From Cylindrotheca closterium (lineage: Eukaryota; Bacillariophyta; Bacillariophyceae; Bacillariales; Bacillariaceae), in NCBI GenBank assembly GCA_933822405.4, contig CAKOGP040001759.1:243645-307644 (forward strand): DNA of 64,000 nucleotides, given 5' to 3'. How positions within the stretch are numbered: the stretch's first letter is position 1; every line of letters starts with the position of its first letter. The translations under genes and the position numbers were made by a program. Positions 31,138-42,900 of this stretch are shown one piece after another. The notes below the pieces were generated by a model. That model worked only from the letters and a program-made list of their open reading frames with translations. It made no database searches and was not told the DNA's origin.

Positions 31138-34100
31138 TTACAGTGAGTCCAGCTCGTCAACTGGTTCCAGCTTTTTGGATGTGACTCGTTTGGCAATCTT
31201 TCGAGCTTTTTTGGGTATACTTTTCTTGGCGAGTTTTCGAGCCTGTCTTCCCCAATACTTGCCTCTGTTTTCGGAAACGACTGACTCGTCATCGTACTCG
31301 CAGTCTCCTTCATACACCTCAAAACTGTCATCTTCAAGTAACTGCTGCGCAGTTGGGTCATTCTCTGGTGGCGCACATTTGCTGACTCTGGCATACTCTG
31401 GTTCTGGTGGCCAATCGTAGAATCGGCGGAAGCACAATGGTGTTGTTGGCACTGCAATTTCCTTGTACTGCGATGTATCAAACTGACTGTCACGAATCAC
31501 CCGGTTGTCAGGAGCCAGAGATGAAAAGAACGGTGCATCCTCGGTTGGGTGAGATGAGCGGTCGGGTCGCCGTTTAGTGATCTGTTTGTCATCGTCAAAG
31601 ACTTCCTTTCCTTCCTTCTTTTCCTTGCGGATCCTTATGACCCAATTCTGAGGTCCAACAAAAACAATGCCAGCTAATCCAAGACACAGTCGCCACGGGA
31701 AGAGATGTAGAAAAACAATCAGACCGCATCCAAATAGTACAAACCAGAAGGTCAGTACAGGATCTCTCCACGTCATCAAATTGAACGAAAATCGGAAACC
31801 AGAGAGAACCATCTGTGCAACATCTACCATTGGTGCAAGAATTGCAGCAATCTTTGAGATGATCACGTTACTGTGGGAATGTTTCAGCAGTTGAAGCATC
31901 CGGTCATATCTAGAAGAAAAACAAAGTGAGCGCAAATTTGAGACAGATGTCACACATTTGGATGTTTGACTTACTCCTCTTTTCTTCGAGCCAGGCTTTC
32001 TAGTCCATGGACATCAAGACTTTTTGTTCCTCGTACTTTTGTTAGATTGGTCATTCTAGTGAGTGCTCTTTTGGAGGTTTTATGTGACTTTGCTGATGAT
32101 GCCCCGTATAAATTGGGTCTCCTTGTCTCGCTTGATTTTGAACTCTTCCCAAGTGTCATCCTGGGAGGTGTCAGCGATCGCCTCAACTTCTTGTTCTTTT
32201 TCGTTGAATTTTCTCCCCATTCGGCACCATCTAACGAGAGCCTATAAGGCTGAACGTTGAAGACATTACCCTGTTAAAACACAATAAGAAGAAGAACACG
32301 GTAAGATCAGAACAAGTATCGTCTCAATGAATCCCAATGCTTCGCAACAAAGACTTACAATTTTGTCATGAATTTCGCGACGGATTTCTGCCATTGCATC
32401 TGGAATCTTCTTGTCGTCCTTTTTTTCAAAGTTGATATCTTGATTTGGAGGCTTCCCCAATTGTTTCACCGTGACGCTTGTTCCGTCGTCTTCAGTATCC
32501 CAGGTGCTGAATATTAAACTTGAAGTTCGATGGTCTTGATAGGTTTCGACATTTAGTTGGGCCGCTAGTGCTGCCTCGTCGGGGGCATTGAGAATAGAGA
32601 GTCTGGGCAGTGCCTTGGCTTTGGGGGTGCCAGCGATACCACTCAACACTTGATTTGTAATCTGGCCCGGAAGTTGACTGCCAGGGATTCGATTTGCAGT
32701 TTCAACTGTCTTGCGATATTTTGTGATACCAAAATCATGGATGTCGTCTTCGTCACCCATTTCATTTTCCTTCTGAAGCATCGAACGAGACTCTTTCGAT
32801 CGAATCACTAGTGAATCCTTGACAGTTAAGCGTGGGTGGTCTTTCCCTGTCGCAAACGGCATCTCCATGTGCGCTTCTTCTGGTGTAATGTTGACACGTT
32901 TGAACCCCAATATTCGCATCCATCTCTTGAACCAAGGCTTGTGAGTCTTGAACGCATACTCACTTGTATCGAAGTTTAAAAACACATATGTCAAGTCGGC
33001 GTCTTTGAATGGGAACTTCCGTTTTTTGTGTTCAAAAATTCGGCAGTGCTTCTCCAGCTGGACCCCAAGCGCGACTGCCTCTTGACGTGTGGAAGCGTAC
33101 TCGTTTTCCACCAAGAAGTCGACAGCGTCCGTTCCAACAAAGGTGGTGACCAGGTTCCCAAAGAGAGTCTTATGCTCGTGAGATTTCACTCCTTCTCGGA
33201 GAGCACTTGCAATCGTCTGTAATGGGACTTCCTGTCCATTGTCGTGGTCGTCATCCAATAAGGTCATGGCACTCTGAACTTTATTGGGGTCCTTTCGTTC
33301 CATCTCCAATGGCTCAATAATCTTTCGGTTGTCATCTCCCATGGCCAACGCCATGACCATTTCTTCCCAGGTCGGTGACGTGAATCCATTGTCGTAGTTC
33401 CCATCCAACACAAATTGGGTATAATTCTTGGCCAAATGTAGCATTACGAAGGTGATGATATGCCCGGGAACATATCTCAGTGTTGCATGATAGGTAGCAT
33501 GCATCCAGGCACAAAACACAAAGCAGGATATCAGTGGAGTTTCCCATCTTCTCAGATTCCGTATCGTACGCTTCTTGGTATACCGCAAAAGATGGATTTG
33601 GACAAAATCAAGTTCCCGCATCGTTGCTTTCACCAGCTTCATGGAAAACTTTAATGGTATGTCTTGTCCGTGCACCACTCTGGCCACGTTCTGAAATGCC
33701 TTGTTGTCGACACACTTGACAGTGACCCGATCCAACGGTCGAAAGGAAGGTTTTTCCTTTGGCAAATAACTCAATAGTACCTTTCGTTCATTCTTCCAAT
33801 CCAAGTGGAATCGTACTCGCATGGCACCCCGTTGCTCTTTAGAATATATCACTCCCGATTTCCGTAGCGGCAGTGTAATGTCATAGGTACATCCCTGTCG
33901 TAGTTTGGCCACATCAACAGCGATCCGTCCAATGAATAAATCCTTGACATTTTGATGAGCAAAGCATCCCACATAAACAGTAGCATACCCTTCATAGAGT
34001 GGAAATATACAAGCCCGACGCATTTTGGAAAGCCACATGGGATTAGCCACGGGTGGCATGACATCTGTCTGAAAGGCACTGCTTCCACACACGGCCAAAC

Positions 34101-35098
34101 AGAATGCCGATGTTTCCTATCCGACGAATGAATCAAATAGATAATATGGAAATCGTGATGTTAGCTGAGAATGAATCCATTCAATCATTCCGTCCGCAAC
34201 AGCAACAACAAGAATATGAACATACCCTCAAGATGTTGTCCCCAAATCTCGGAATTCCAAAGCACTGAAGAATCTCCAAATAAAAGCTTCCCAACAAGGC
34301 AGGATTTTGTGGTTGCCCTCGCAAATCATGAAAGTAACTCGACTTTTTATTGGCTTCCTTTCTCAATTCTTCTCGATTGAATTTGACTCGAGGGTAGGCA
34401 TAATCTGGCTTGACTCGAAATCGCTCTTGGGCGGAATTTTTGCCAGACTATATTGTGTAATTTTAAGACATCAACAACAATTTAATATAGAGGGAGAGAA
34501 AAAAGTAGAAAGGTCAGCATCACCGACAAACATGAAGCGTGCCATTCACCACCAAACTCATAATCATAATGTCATAAAATCAGTGACTCACTTTTTGTGC
34601 CAACTTTTCAATATCCGATACAGCCACCTTTTGATTCAACTGTGGTGCCTGTTCTGCTGATGATTTATCTCCTCTGTGTGTATTGAATCCCACAGTATCC
34701 AAATACGAGGCTGTCGTTTTGAGGGGAACCGTTGCCAGCTTTCTCAAAAATCCCTTATTGTCGTCTCCCAAATCGGGAATGGGCGATGGGAATTTGCGTC
34801 TCCTTCTCAAGCTATCACTTCGGGATTGATTTCGGGCCACGCTGATTTCTTCGACATCCACCGATTCGGATTCATCAATGCTTCCTGAACCAAACATGGT
34901 ACTCATGAATCCCCTTCCTTCAGAGTTGTTTTCTGGCACTGTATCCCCATACTCATTTTTATTGCTGTGATCTCGCCTATTGGGGGCATTATTGGTCACG
35001 GAGGACGATGACGCGATGGAGAGTCGACGACGGATTCGTTTGGTCATTCTATCCCTTTTTCGAACGGTGTCGCTTGCTACGGAATCGGATGACATCAT
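31138..35098 (-). CDS. C2-DEP-PRT_C membrane protein (5 exons, 1184 aa)
   Basis: It looks like an MCTP-type membrane-tethering protein with an added DEP domain. Exons by my model: 35098-34592, 34447-34226, 34116-32359, 32270-31975, 31909-31138. All junctions are GT-AG and keep frame; the last is phase 2, the others phase 0. After a basic Ser-rich leader, a C2 domain spans exons 2 and 3 (GSFYLEILQCFGIP through YVGCFAHQ). A hydrophobic hairpin follows (LISCFVFCAWMHATYHATL). A DEP domain comes next (IASALREGVKSHEH, FVGTDAVDFLVEN, VALGVQLEKHCRIFEH). The last two exons encode a PRT_C-like end with two membrane spans (LTFWFVLFGCGLIVFLHLF). The C terminus is basic. MCTPs act at ER-plasma membrane contacts; DEP domains bind membranes or G-protein regulators. 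Confidence 0.8.
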
Positions 35099-35595
35099 TG
35101 AAACATGTAATATTGAAGTTGAACTGTTAGGGACAATATACTACTGTTGATGTAAAGTGGGGGGTGCGGGGTGCGTGTTGCTACAGCATGGGCACAAGTA
35201 GTAGATGCAAGCGAAAGCGAATAAGATTGCAGGCAGAGGCAGAAGATCGATTTTCGGACATCACGTGTCCGAGTTTTATGTGTGGAATATTCGATGGAAT
35301 GGAAGATGACCAAAATACATAACAGCACAATATTTGAACGTTAAGTAAATCCGTTGAGACGTGTATCGCGTTCGACCAGAATGACCCTTCAAATCTTTCG
35401 GATCCGACGATGTCGACTTCACATCACCGTCGTTCGTCATCGTTCGTCAATCACATTCTGAATTCAGGTCCATGGATCTATGAATTCTGCAGAATTCATG
35501 TATCTTATTATATTTGTTGTTTCTGAGCTTTCCAATAATGGTGCGATACCAGCGTCTGTTATAGTTTCTGAACCTACAGTATTATATGTGAACAA
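35099..35595. promoter_or_regulatory. Divergent intergenic region
   Basis: About 500 bp between the start of the C2-DEP gene (minus strand) and the first BspA-type gene (plus strand). No coding frame is recognised; promoters are presumed. Confidence 0.4.
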
Positions 35596-37044
35596 ATGTC
35601 AGAAGCACTCTCTTTTGTCTACCATGATGAACCACCTGACGAAGTGGAAAAGAAAACAATTAGGCATGTCGCAATCTACAAATCTGTCGAAACGATTGGT
35701 CCGAATAGCTTTCAATTCTGTGAACGATTGATGGAAGTCGTCTTTCCAAAGAATGGCCTGGAAAGTATTTGCACGAGTGCCTTTGAAAAGTGCCCGGCTT
35801 TGGAAAGCGTCTCCCTGCCTTGCACCGTCACACACATTGGCAAGTACGCCTTCCGTCAGTGCCTGGCATTGTCAAAAGTCAAATTACCGCAGCAGGATGA
35901 AAGTATTACTAGCACTACATTGGATATTGATACCAAGGCATTTGAGGGCTGTCGGTCGTTATGTGCTGTTTCATTTCCAGAGTCAACTGGTACTGTCGGA
36001 TACCAAGCCTTTGCAAATTGCACTAGTCTATTGGCAGTCGAAATACCTTCCACGACCAAACATCATGAGAACAAAAATACAAGAATCCAATTTTTACGAA
36101 ATGTCTTTCAAGGATGTCACCAGTTGGTCAATGTGTCCATTCCAATGCAAATGCCATTGGGTACAGAGAAGTGCTTTGTCATGTGCTCTTCTCTCCAAAA
36201 AATGTGTTACCCATCCTGTGACTTTCCCGAAGCTCTGATTGATCGATATTACAAACTGCCACTTCACAACATGTGCTATCATGCTGCTGCATCGACCACG
36301 AAATTACAAGAGTTTGAAGCCTTTGTGGATGGATACGACGCCGACAAGTACAATGCGGTGGATCGTTGGGGTATGACCGCCTACCACATTTTGGCAACAT
36401 CTCCCAATCTGCAAAATGACACGACCGTCGAATTCTTTTTGCAAACGCTGATGGATCGTTATCCATTGAATGTAATTCTGCAAAAGGATCGAAACGACAA
36501 GACCATGTTGGATTATTTGCTACTGTACAAGTCTGCCAAGTCGATTCCAGTCTTTCAAATGGTAGTTCGACGGCTGCTCAAGATTGGAATGGGCGATTGG
36601 GGTCGTTTGGATTGGAGAAATGACATTTCGTCATTGGTGGAATCCTATGGCAGGAACGAAGTATTGGCGGTTGAACACAGGCTGCATGCTAATGCTACTA
36701 CAACTGCTGAAGAATCTGACTTGTCGTCTGCGTCGTCAACTATGGATTGGGATGAAATGCTACAGCAAAGACGTGCTTCCTTCGATGAAATGAAAAGGCG
36801 ACTGGCAATCTTTGGACGGAAAGAAGTGACGTCATTAATGGAACTTTCATTGTGGAAGATGAAAATCAAGTCCTCTGAGATGATGAGTCGGGTAGACTGT
36901 CGATGGAGCTGTGGATCCGATTTTGTGATTGCTCAAGTTCTTGGATATCTCTGGCATCTTAGGGATGATGATGATGGTGGTGATGATAATTCCACCGAGT
37001 CACGTCCAGCATTGGAGGATGGTCTACTGTACCTCAATCTATAA
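35596..37044 (+). CDS. BspA-like leucine-rich repeat protein (482 aa)
   Basis: Residues 20-205 hold LRR_5 (BspA-type) repeats of about 23 residues, such as IGPNSFQFCERLMEVVFP, ICTSAFEKCPALESVSLP and IGKYAFRQCLALSKVKLP. A Cys/Tyr-rich link follows. The C-terminal domain (about 255-480) begins with YHILATSPNL, passes MLDYLLLYKS and ends with LELSLWKMKI and LGYLWHL. The neighbouring gene (37496-39520) shares both parts, so this is a tandem pair. No signal peptide, so intracellular. The family is expanded in diatoms; function unknown. The start is the first ATG in frame. Confidence 0.85.
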   Translation: MSEALSFVYHDEPPDEVEKKTIRHVAIYKSVETIGPNSFQFCERLMEVVFPKNGLESICTSAFEKCPALESVSLPCTVTHIGKYAFRQCLALSKVKLPQQDESITSTTLDIDTKAFEGCRSLCAVSFPESTGTVGYQAFANCTSLLAVEIPSTTKHHENKNTRIQFLRNVFQGCHQLVNVSIPMQMPLGTEKCFVMCSSLQKMCYPSCDFPEALIDRYYKLPLHNMCYHAAASTTKLQEFEAFVDGYDADKYNAVDRWGMTAYHILATSPNLQNDTTVEFFLQTLMDRYPLNVILQKDRNDKTMLDYLLLYKSAKSIPVFQMVVRRLLKIGMGDWGRLDWRNDISSLVESYGRNEVLAVEHRLHANATTTAEESDLSSASSTMDWDEMLQQRRASFDEMKRRLAIFGRKEVTSLMELSLWKMKIKSSEMMSRVDCRWSCGSDFVIAQVLGYLWHLRDDDDGGDDNSTESRPALEDGLLYLNL

Positions 37045-37495
37045 GAATGAGTCCTATAACCTTTCTAGTGCCATACTGTATGACATTCAGGTTGTTGCTG
37101 ACTAAATAACTAGCAAACTAAGAATCTACAATACTAAACTATTCTATCATTCTATCGTACCTATTTCTACAATTCCATACAGTACATAGTACCGCTCTGG
37201 TGATACCGGTAGCCATCCATCATCCACACATCCGGGTTTTCTGTTCGGAAGAAATCTCGGAATCGCGACATTCTTGAAGAGAAGAATCGCAACCTTCCCA
37301 TAAATAAGACGTCATCATTTTGTCGTGGTCAGAGATGGTTCCTCGTCACTCACACATCCTAAATTTTCCATTTTCCATTCCTCACCTTCTCGACACACAA
37401 TAATATATTTTACTGCTGCTTCTCATATAATCCAATACAAGGCTTTCCTCATATTTATTATTCATTCATTCATTCATTCATGTGATATATATACC
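37045..37495. other. Intergenic between tandem BspA-type genes
   Basis: Contains a TACCGGTA palindrome at 37204-37211 and an (ATTC)n run at about 37461-37481 just before the next start codon. Presumably carries the next gene's promoter. Confidence 0.5.
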
Positions 37496-39520
37496 ATGAC
37501 GACACCACCAAGACAACCCAAACGACAACGGATCGTCTTTCTTTACAAGAGAGATCATCAAGTTGATGTCGTTTCGAACAAAGAAGCAGAACAAGGAAGA
37601 ATCAGGACAAGAATGACAACTGCAACGATTCCCTCCAATGTCACTCATGTCAAACTGGACGATGACGTTTCGGAAATTGCCAATCGTTCCTTTGAACAAC
37701 GAGTCAATTTGGTGGAAGTCGAATTGTCGTCCCCATGCCTGGAACGAATTGGTGAATCCGCTTTTGAAGACTGCATGTCGTTGCGACGAGTTGGATTTTC
37801 CTTGCCATCTTCTTCTCCTTCGTTGGTGTTGTTGACAAGCATTGGAAAAAATGCCTTTTTGTTGTGCGAATCACTCCGGGACCTTCCATTGCCAGCCGGT
37901 TTGCTAACTATCGAAGAAGGCGCCTTTGCCAGTTGTTCCTCCTTGGAACATGTGTCCATACCCTCTTCGGTATCCAGCATTGGCGATTGTGTCTTTGCCA
38001 GTTGTACCTCGTTGCGCAATCTCACATTTCAAAAGAACGATGAAGATGATGATGAAGAGGGTTTGATGCAGATTGGAGATCGAGCCTTTTCGTGTTGTTC
38101 TAGTTTGACAACGGTGAAAATTCCTTCCACCGTGAGGACGATTGGCAAGTCAGCCTTTGAACTATGTCACATGTTGGTCCAAGTGAACCTTCTTCATTCG
38201 ACCATGATGGAGTACATTGGCGAATTCACCTTTGCGTGGTGTCGAGGACTGACAACGATCTGGCTGCCAACGACCTTAAAAAGGATTGGTCGAGGGGCCT
38301 TCAAGGGATGTACTGCTTTGCGGAAAATTGACCTTTTGCAAACGCAACTCGAAACCATTGGCAGCGAAGCCTTTTACGATTCTGGTTTGCGGACGCTTAC
38401 CGTGCCAAGGACTGTGACCAATATTGGAACATGCGCCTGTCAGCATTGTTACATGCTGGGAGAAGTGGAATTGCAAGAAGGATTGAAGGAAATTTCCAAT
38501 TGGGCCTTTGCGAATTGCCGGTCTCTACGAGCCATATTCTTGCCGTCTTCCTTGATTCGAATTGGAGATGGGGCCTTTCGAGACTGTTTCAACATGTTGG
38601 GCGTGGAAGTCACCAAAAATGCCAGAGTGAAATTTGGACAATACGTCTTTCAACGGTGCAAGGGTATTTACAGCATATCCTTTCAAGGTACCATTACGGA
38701 TTTTCCTGCGACCACTTTTGCTGGATGTCCCCAATTGAAAGATGATGGTTGTTGGATGGATGCCACCAAAATCATTCCTACCAACCATGCCGTGTACTTT
38801 TCCCGCGGCGTGACCATGCAAGACTTTTGCCGTTTGATAGCACAGAGATGTCCGCTGCACATTACATCCATTGACATTACCCCCTTTCACATGTTGATTG
38901 CTACTCCTGAACTCCGGCATGATATTTTTCGAGCCCTCTTACGCCGATATCCTTTGTCGTGGCTTTCGGCTGGTATCATTGGTGCTGGCAATCATACTAC
39001 CATGATGGATTACTTGTTGAATAATGTAACACCAAAGGTGATTTCCTTTTTGCAAATGGTGATACAAGCGACCATCATGGAGCGCATAAGGGACGGTTGG
39101 GGACTCGCGAGACAGCAAATTGCTCCCATGCAACGATTGGTGGAGGAGTTGGATTTGAATTTGAACAACCACAACCAGAACCACAACCACAATAACAACA
39201 ACACTACAAGAGCAGGAGCAGCCTACTACTATTATGACAATCTAGCAGCATTGAGATCAAGTATCTTTCGACTCTTCCAAGAAATGAAACGTTACGAAGA
39301 AGAAGAATCACTGACAATATTGGAACTAGCCTTGTGGAAGGCCAAAAAGGCAGCATCTGGCGACATTGCCATAATAATGACGATGATCGAACAAGCAGAT
39401 CAACGATTGATCAGCGGTTCCCATGTTGTCATTCCATCTGTCTTGCAATACCTATGGAACGTTGGATCGCCAAGACCACCATCGATTGCCTTTTCGGCAA
39501 CGGCCCAGCCCGAACATTGA
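37496..39520 (+). CDS. BspA-like leucine-rich repeat protein (674 aa)
   Basis: A longer paralogue of the upstream gene. After a basic start (PRQPKRQRIVFLYKRD) about fourteen LRR_5 units run from about 40 to 410, for example IGESAFEDCMSLRRVGFSLP, IEEGAFASCSSLEHVSIP and IGDRAFSCCSSLTTVKIP. The C-terminal domain matches the paralogue (FHMLIATPEL, MMDYLLNN, ILELALWKAKKA, VLQYLWNVG). An Asn/His tract (39165-39205) interrupts it. The frame is open upstream to 37325 without an ATG, so the ATG at 37496 is used. Function unknown; likely intracellular. Confidence 0.85.
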   Translation: MTTPPRQPKRQRIVFLYKRDHQVDVVSNKEAEQGRIRTRMTTATIPSNVTHVKLDDDVSEIANRSFEQRVNLVEVELSSPCLERIGESAFEDCMSLRRVGFSLPSSSPSLVLLTSIGKNAFLLCESLRDLPLPAGLLTIEEGAFASCSSLEHVSIPSSVSSIGDCVFASCTSLRNLTFQKNDEDDDEEGLMQIGDRAFSCCSSLTTVKIPSTVRTIGKSAFELCHMLVQVNLLHSTMMEYIGEFTFAWCRGLTTIWLPTTLKRIGRGAFKGCTALRKIDLLQTQLETIGSEAFYDSGLRTLTVPRTVTNIGTCACQHCYMLGEVELQEGLKEISNWAFANCRSLRAIFLPSSLIRIGDGAFRDCFNMLGVEVTKNARVKFGQYVFQRCKGIYSISFQGTITDFPATTFAGCPQLKDDGCWMDATKIIPTNHAVYFSRGVTMQDFCRLIAQRCPLHITSIDITPFHMLIATPELRHDIFRALLRRYPLSWLSAGIIGAGNHTTMMDYLLNNVTPKVISFLQMVIQATIMERIRDGWGLARQQIAPMQRLVEELDLNLNNHNQNHNHNNNNTTRAGAAYYYYDNLAALRSSIFRLFQEMKRYEEEESLTILELALWKAKKAASGDIAIIMTMIEQADQRLISGSHVVIPSVLQYLWNVGSPRPPSIAFSATAQPEH

Positions 39521-39936
39521 CTTGTAGATATTATACTACTAATTTTACTAATGATAAGAAGCACCAACATCAATGTTCGTCCTTGGTGTGTGTCCGATTA
39601 TTGATTGCTTCCACAATCCACAATGACTCCGTGGATAACGGAAAATACCAGCAAAAGACCATGGTAGTGTAATGCGAGTAGAATCCTACGAGACCAAATC
39701 AGGAGGTGCGCTCTAACGGTTCGAATCCTTTTCTTCGTAGTTTTTCAACGGCTACAGTAGCTAGTGGTCTACGTGAACCTCCCCAAGTCCCACGTCTGTT
39801 GCGCCTGTTGCTGGAACGGAACCCAAAAGATCCAAGCAGCGTCCTTGTTCTCTTTCAGGTCATCTTGTATACCTTCTACCAACCAACCAACCTCTACCAA
39901 CCAACCAACTTTACCTCCCTTCAATAATAATACACA
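39521..39936. other. Intergenic, no gene seen
   Basis: Contains (CCAACCAA)-type repeats at about 39879-39910, near the start of the SNARE gene. A GGTTCGAATCC string near 39718 was considered and rejected as a tRNA. Confidence 0.5.
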
Positions 39937-40822
39937 ATGTCCGAATCGTCTCTTCGTTGCGTCCTCGTCTACCGACTTGAAAAGGCCGGCAAAGCCATCT
40001 GTCTGGCCAAGTACGACCACACCTACGAGGCTTCCGGAGGTGCCGCGTCCGGTCGCGACGATGCCTTTGCCGAGGCCGTCCAGGGAATTATCTCCAACGA
40101 CCCACCTGCCGGAATCTCCGAGAGCAACAAGATCGGTGGCTTCAAGGTGGTTCAATCGGATGAGCACCAAGTGACTTATGGATGTGATAAGGATGGAGTA
40201 TGTAAGTCAGTCATTCAGTCAATGGGTCATTTGTATTGAGTGTTATTGAGTGTTATTATAGTTATTGAGTGTTATTGCTTATTATTAGAATAATAATGAT
40301 GATGCTCACATTCCAATACCTACCGTCACAGGCTGCGCCGTCATTACTGGCAACGCATACCAATCTCGAGTTGCCATTGGATGCCTCAACGAACTGTACA
40401 CGGATTTCATGGCCAAGTTTGGCAAAGACACCAAGTCCGCTGCTGCCAACAGCCTCTCCAAGAAGTCCAAGGCCATCATGAAGGCCGTCAGTTCCAAGTA
40501 CGAAGACCCCAGCAAGGTGGACAAGACTGCCAAGGTTCTAGGACAAGTCGATGCCGTCAAGGGACAAATGCAATCCAACATTGCCAATATGCTCAAGAAT
40601 ACCGAAAAGGCCGAATCCTTGAATGAAAAATCCAATCAACTCAACGAGCAGGCATCCGTCTTTAAGAAGCGGTCCACGGACCTCAAGAAGCAAATGCGAT
40701 GGAAGAATCTTAAAATGACCATTTTGTTGGCATTGGTCTGCATAGCCATTGCTTGTGCCATTATCATTCCGCTGGTAAACAAGGCCAAGGCCATTACGGG
40801 AAATGGAAGTGGAGAAAATTAG
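39937..40822 (+). CDS. VAMP7: VAMP7-like longin R-SNARE (2 exons, 251 aa)
   Basis: A membrane-fusion SNARE of the longin type, expected on endosomes, vacuole or plasma-membrane vesicles. Exons 39937-40201 and 40332-40822; the 130-bp intron (GTAAGT...CACAG) rebuilds a Cys codon. Residues 1-120 are the longin domain (LRCVLVYRLEKAGKAICLAKY start). Residues about 150-212 are the SNARE helix with GQVDAVKGQM and NLKMTILLAL near its end, and about 223-243 is the C-terminal membrane anchor. The length and order match VAMP7. Oddity: at the 0-layer position the usual Arg is Asn (residue 178). The strong fit of the rest makes the alignment secure by eye. Confidence 0.88.
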
Positions 40823-41196
40823 AGCAGAAAAAGGACAAAAAGAAGAATCTAACGAAACGAAACAAAAACAAACCAAAGCATACTTACCTTGCTTTGCCCT
40901 TTTTGGATTGTAGAGCAAGGTAACCGGTATGATTAGAGAATAACAAACGAGATGAAAGAGACACTTGTAGAAGAAGAAAAAAAAGGAAGAAAAAAAAAAG
41001 ATATCATAGCATGTTGTCTCTTTTTGTAACCACTAAACTAATGCAACTTTATGTGATACCTCTTGAATCATAATAATAATAATAGTGTACCAACAGCAAG
41101 CATGGCACAGTAGATGAAAGTGTCTATTATACCACAACAATTTGGAAGTAGCTACACATTGCGACAAAATCAAACAACACTTTTTACTTTGAAGTA
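40823..41196. other. Convergent intergenic region
   Basis: AT- and A-rich spacer with poly-A-like runs around 40975-41000, between the SNARE gene and the convergent paralogue-pair gene. No gene seen. Confidence 0.45.
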
Positions 41197-42074
41197 TTAG
41201 TAGGCAGATGCTGAGGGTTTGTCTTCCACCGGAACTGCTGGAGGTAGAGAGGATGGTGGTGGTGGAAGCCACGAGTCCTTGTTCAAATCGGCATTGTCGT
41301 CGTCGTCGTTTTCTGTAATGGAAAAGGCTCCTTGGGGTGGTGGACTCTTGTTGTTGTTGTTGTTGTTGTTATGATGATGATGATTGACATCGTCTTCGTC
41401 TTCGGTTTCTTCAATGCTGGGATCACCACCGGAATACAATCCACTGTTGGCATACAAGGCCTTATTATTATTTGTACTGCTACTTCCAGTTGGTTGGGTC
41501 TTGATCTTGGACTTGGTTTCTTCCGAGACTTGTTCAATCTTGTTTTCCAAGTCGATAATTTCTTGCATCAATCCTTCAATGTCTTGCAAACAAGCTTGGA
41601 CTGCTTGTTGGAGTTGCTGTATATATGTAGTAATGAATGAATGAATGAATGATGAATGGAGATAAAAGGGATGAGAGGCATTTTGTTGTTAGGAGACTTG
41701 TGAGTACAATATAACAATAGTAATATAATAGTATATTGCTTCGTTCGTACCTCTTCTGTCGCATGGGTGCAGACCAAATCAATGTATTGCATCCCAAAGG
41801 CATTCTTGCGCTTGGCAATCTCATGTTCTCGTAGACGAATCTTGGTGCGAGGGGTGGACTTTTTGCAGCATCCCACGGCCTTGCGCCAAGCATTCTTGGT
41901 GGTGCGCATCATGCGATTGGGAGCCTTTTCTTTGCTTGACATGTTGTTGTTGTTGTTGTTGTCATTGTCATTATTATTACCATTATTGTTATTATTGTTG
42001 GCAGAAGCCACGGTATCCTCATTGCCAATGGGCACCGTGGTGAATTCCTGACTGGAAGTGGTAGGATTGCTCAT
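41197..42074 (-). CDS. Unknown low-complexity/coiled-coil protein (2 exons, 247 aa)
   Basis: Exons 42074-41751 and 41616-41197; intron 41750-41617 (134 bp) has a GTACGA donor and ACAG acceptor. The N terminus is Asn/Asp-rich. A conserved core begins with KEKAPNRMMRTTKNAW and contains a basic VGCCKKSTPRTKIRLREHEI stretch. The second exon starts a coiled coil (QLQQAVQACLQDIEG, EIIDLENKIEQVSEETKSKIK), then a His/Asn/Pro-rich tail. The next gene (42901-43396) has the same core, intron position and coiled coil. Function unknown. The promoter carries a long GATT microsatellite. Confidence 0.7.
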
Positions 42075-42104
42075 TCTTATATTGTTCTTGGTTCTTTTGA
42101 CTGA

Positions 42105-42221
<117 letters not shown>

Positions 42222-42900
42222 TGTGAACAGTGACTGTCGAGCTTTCTTTTTTTTTGTGAACACAAAAACACAAAAACCGATTATGATTATATTCGGAATG
42301 CTGCTTGTTGGTGGGAATGAATGAATCAAAAGTGGTATCGATGACTCGTGTCAACAAACGGAAGCATCATTGTGTCGTGGAAGATCATTCTAGATGCATG
42401 CTCATTCGTCTTCCAGTAGTCTTGCATGTCAATGCTAAAAGATAAAGGAAACGATTGTCTTGATTTCTATTATGCCATACAGCATGGTCCTATTGACGAT
42501 ATGGCCATGCGGTCCATGGTCAATCGCACGTTTATTTGGTTCCGTTTTGCATCGTGAAATATTCGCTATGCTTTATTGTTCTCCTTTTCTCTATCGTCTC
42601 CATTTCACTATTCTGACTGGAGATGCAGGGTGCAATATACGAGTAGTTATTGTAGATGATCATGCTGACTGATTCATTCATTCACTGCTTGTCCTCATTG
42701 GGCGAAGATCGTGAAGTATTTCAATTCTGGTGCTGCTTCATGATCATAGATATCATAGCTTTCAAAACATTTGAGGTCATTGAACTAAGAAGTACATAGT
42801 AGTATCGAGGAGAATTATAATCTTATCTTACAAAGTGAGGGATGCACCAAATGGAACTAAATCTTCCACCAAACATGAGTGGGATGGATCTGCTTGCTTA
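42222..42900. other. Intergenic, no gene seen
   Basis: Spacer between the tandem paralogues, including the upstream region of the 42074 gene. Nothing coding recognised. Confidence 0.45.

Noticed and set aside
39680..39740. tRNA-like string GGTTCGAATCC
   Set aside because: The apparent acceptor ends lie only about 56 nt apart and the T-arm stem does not pair, so no tRNA fold is possible.
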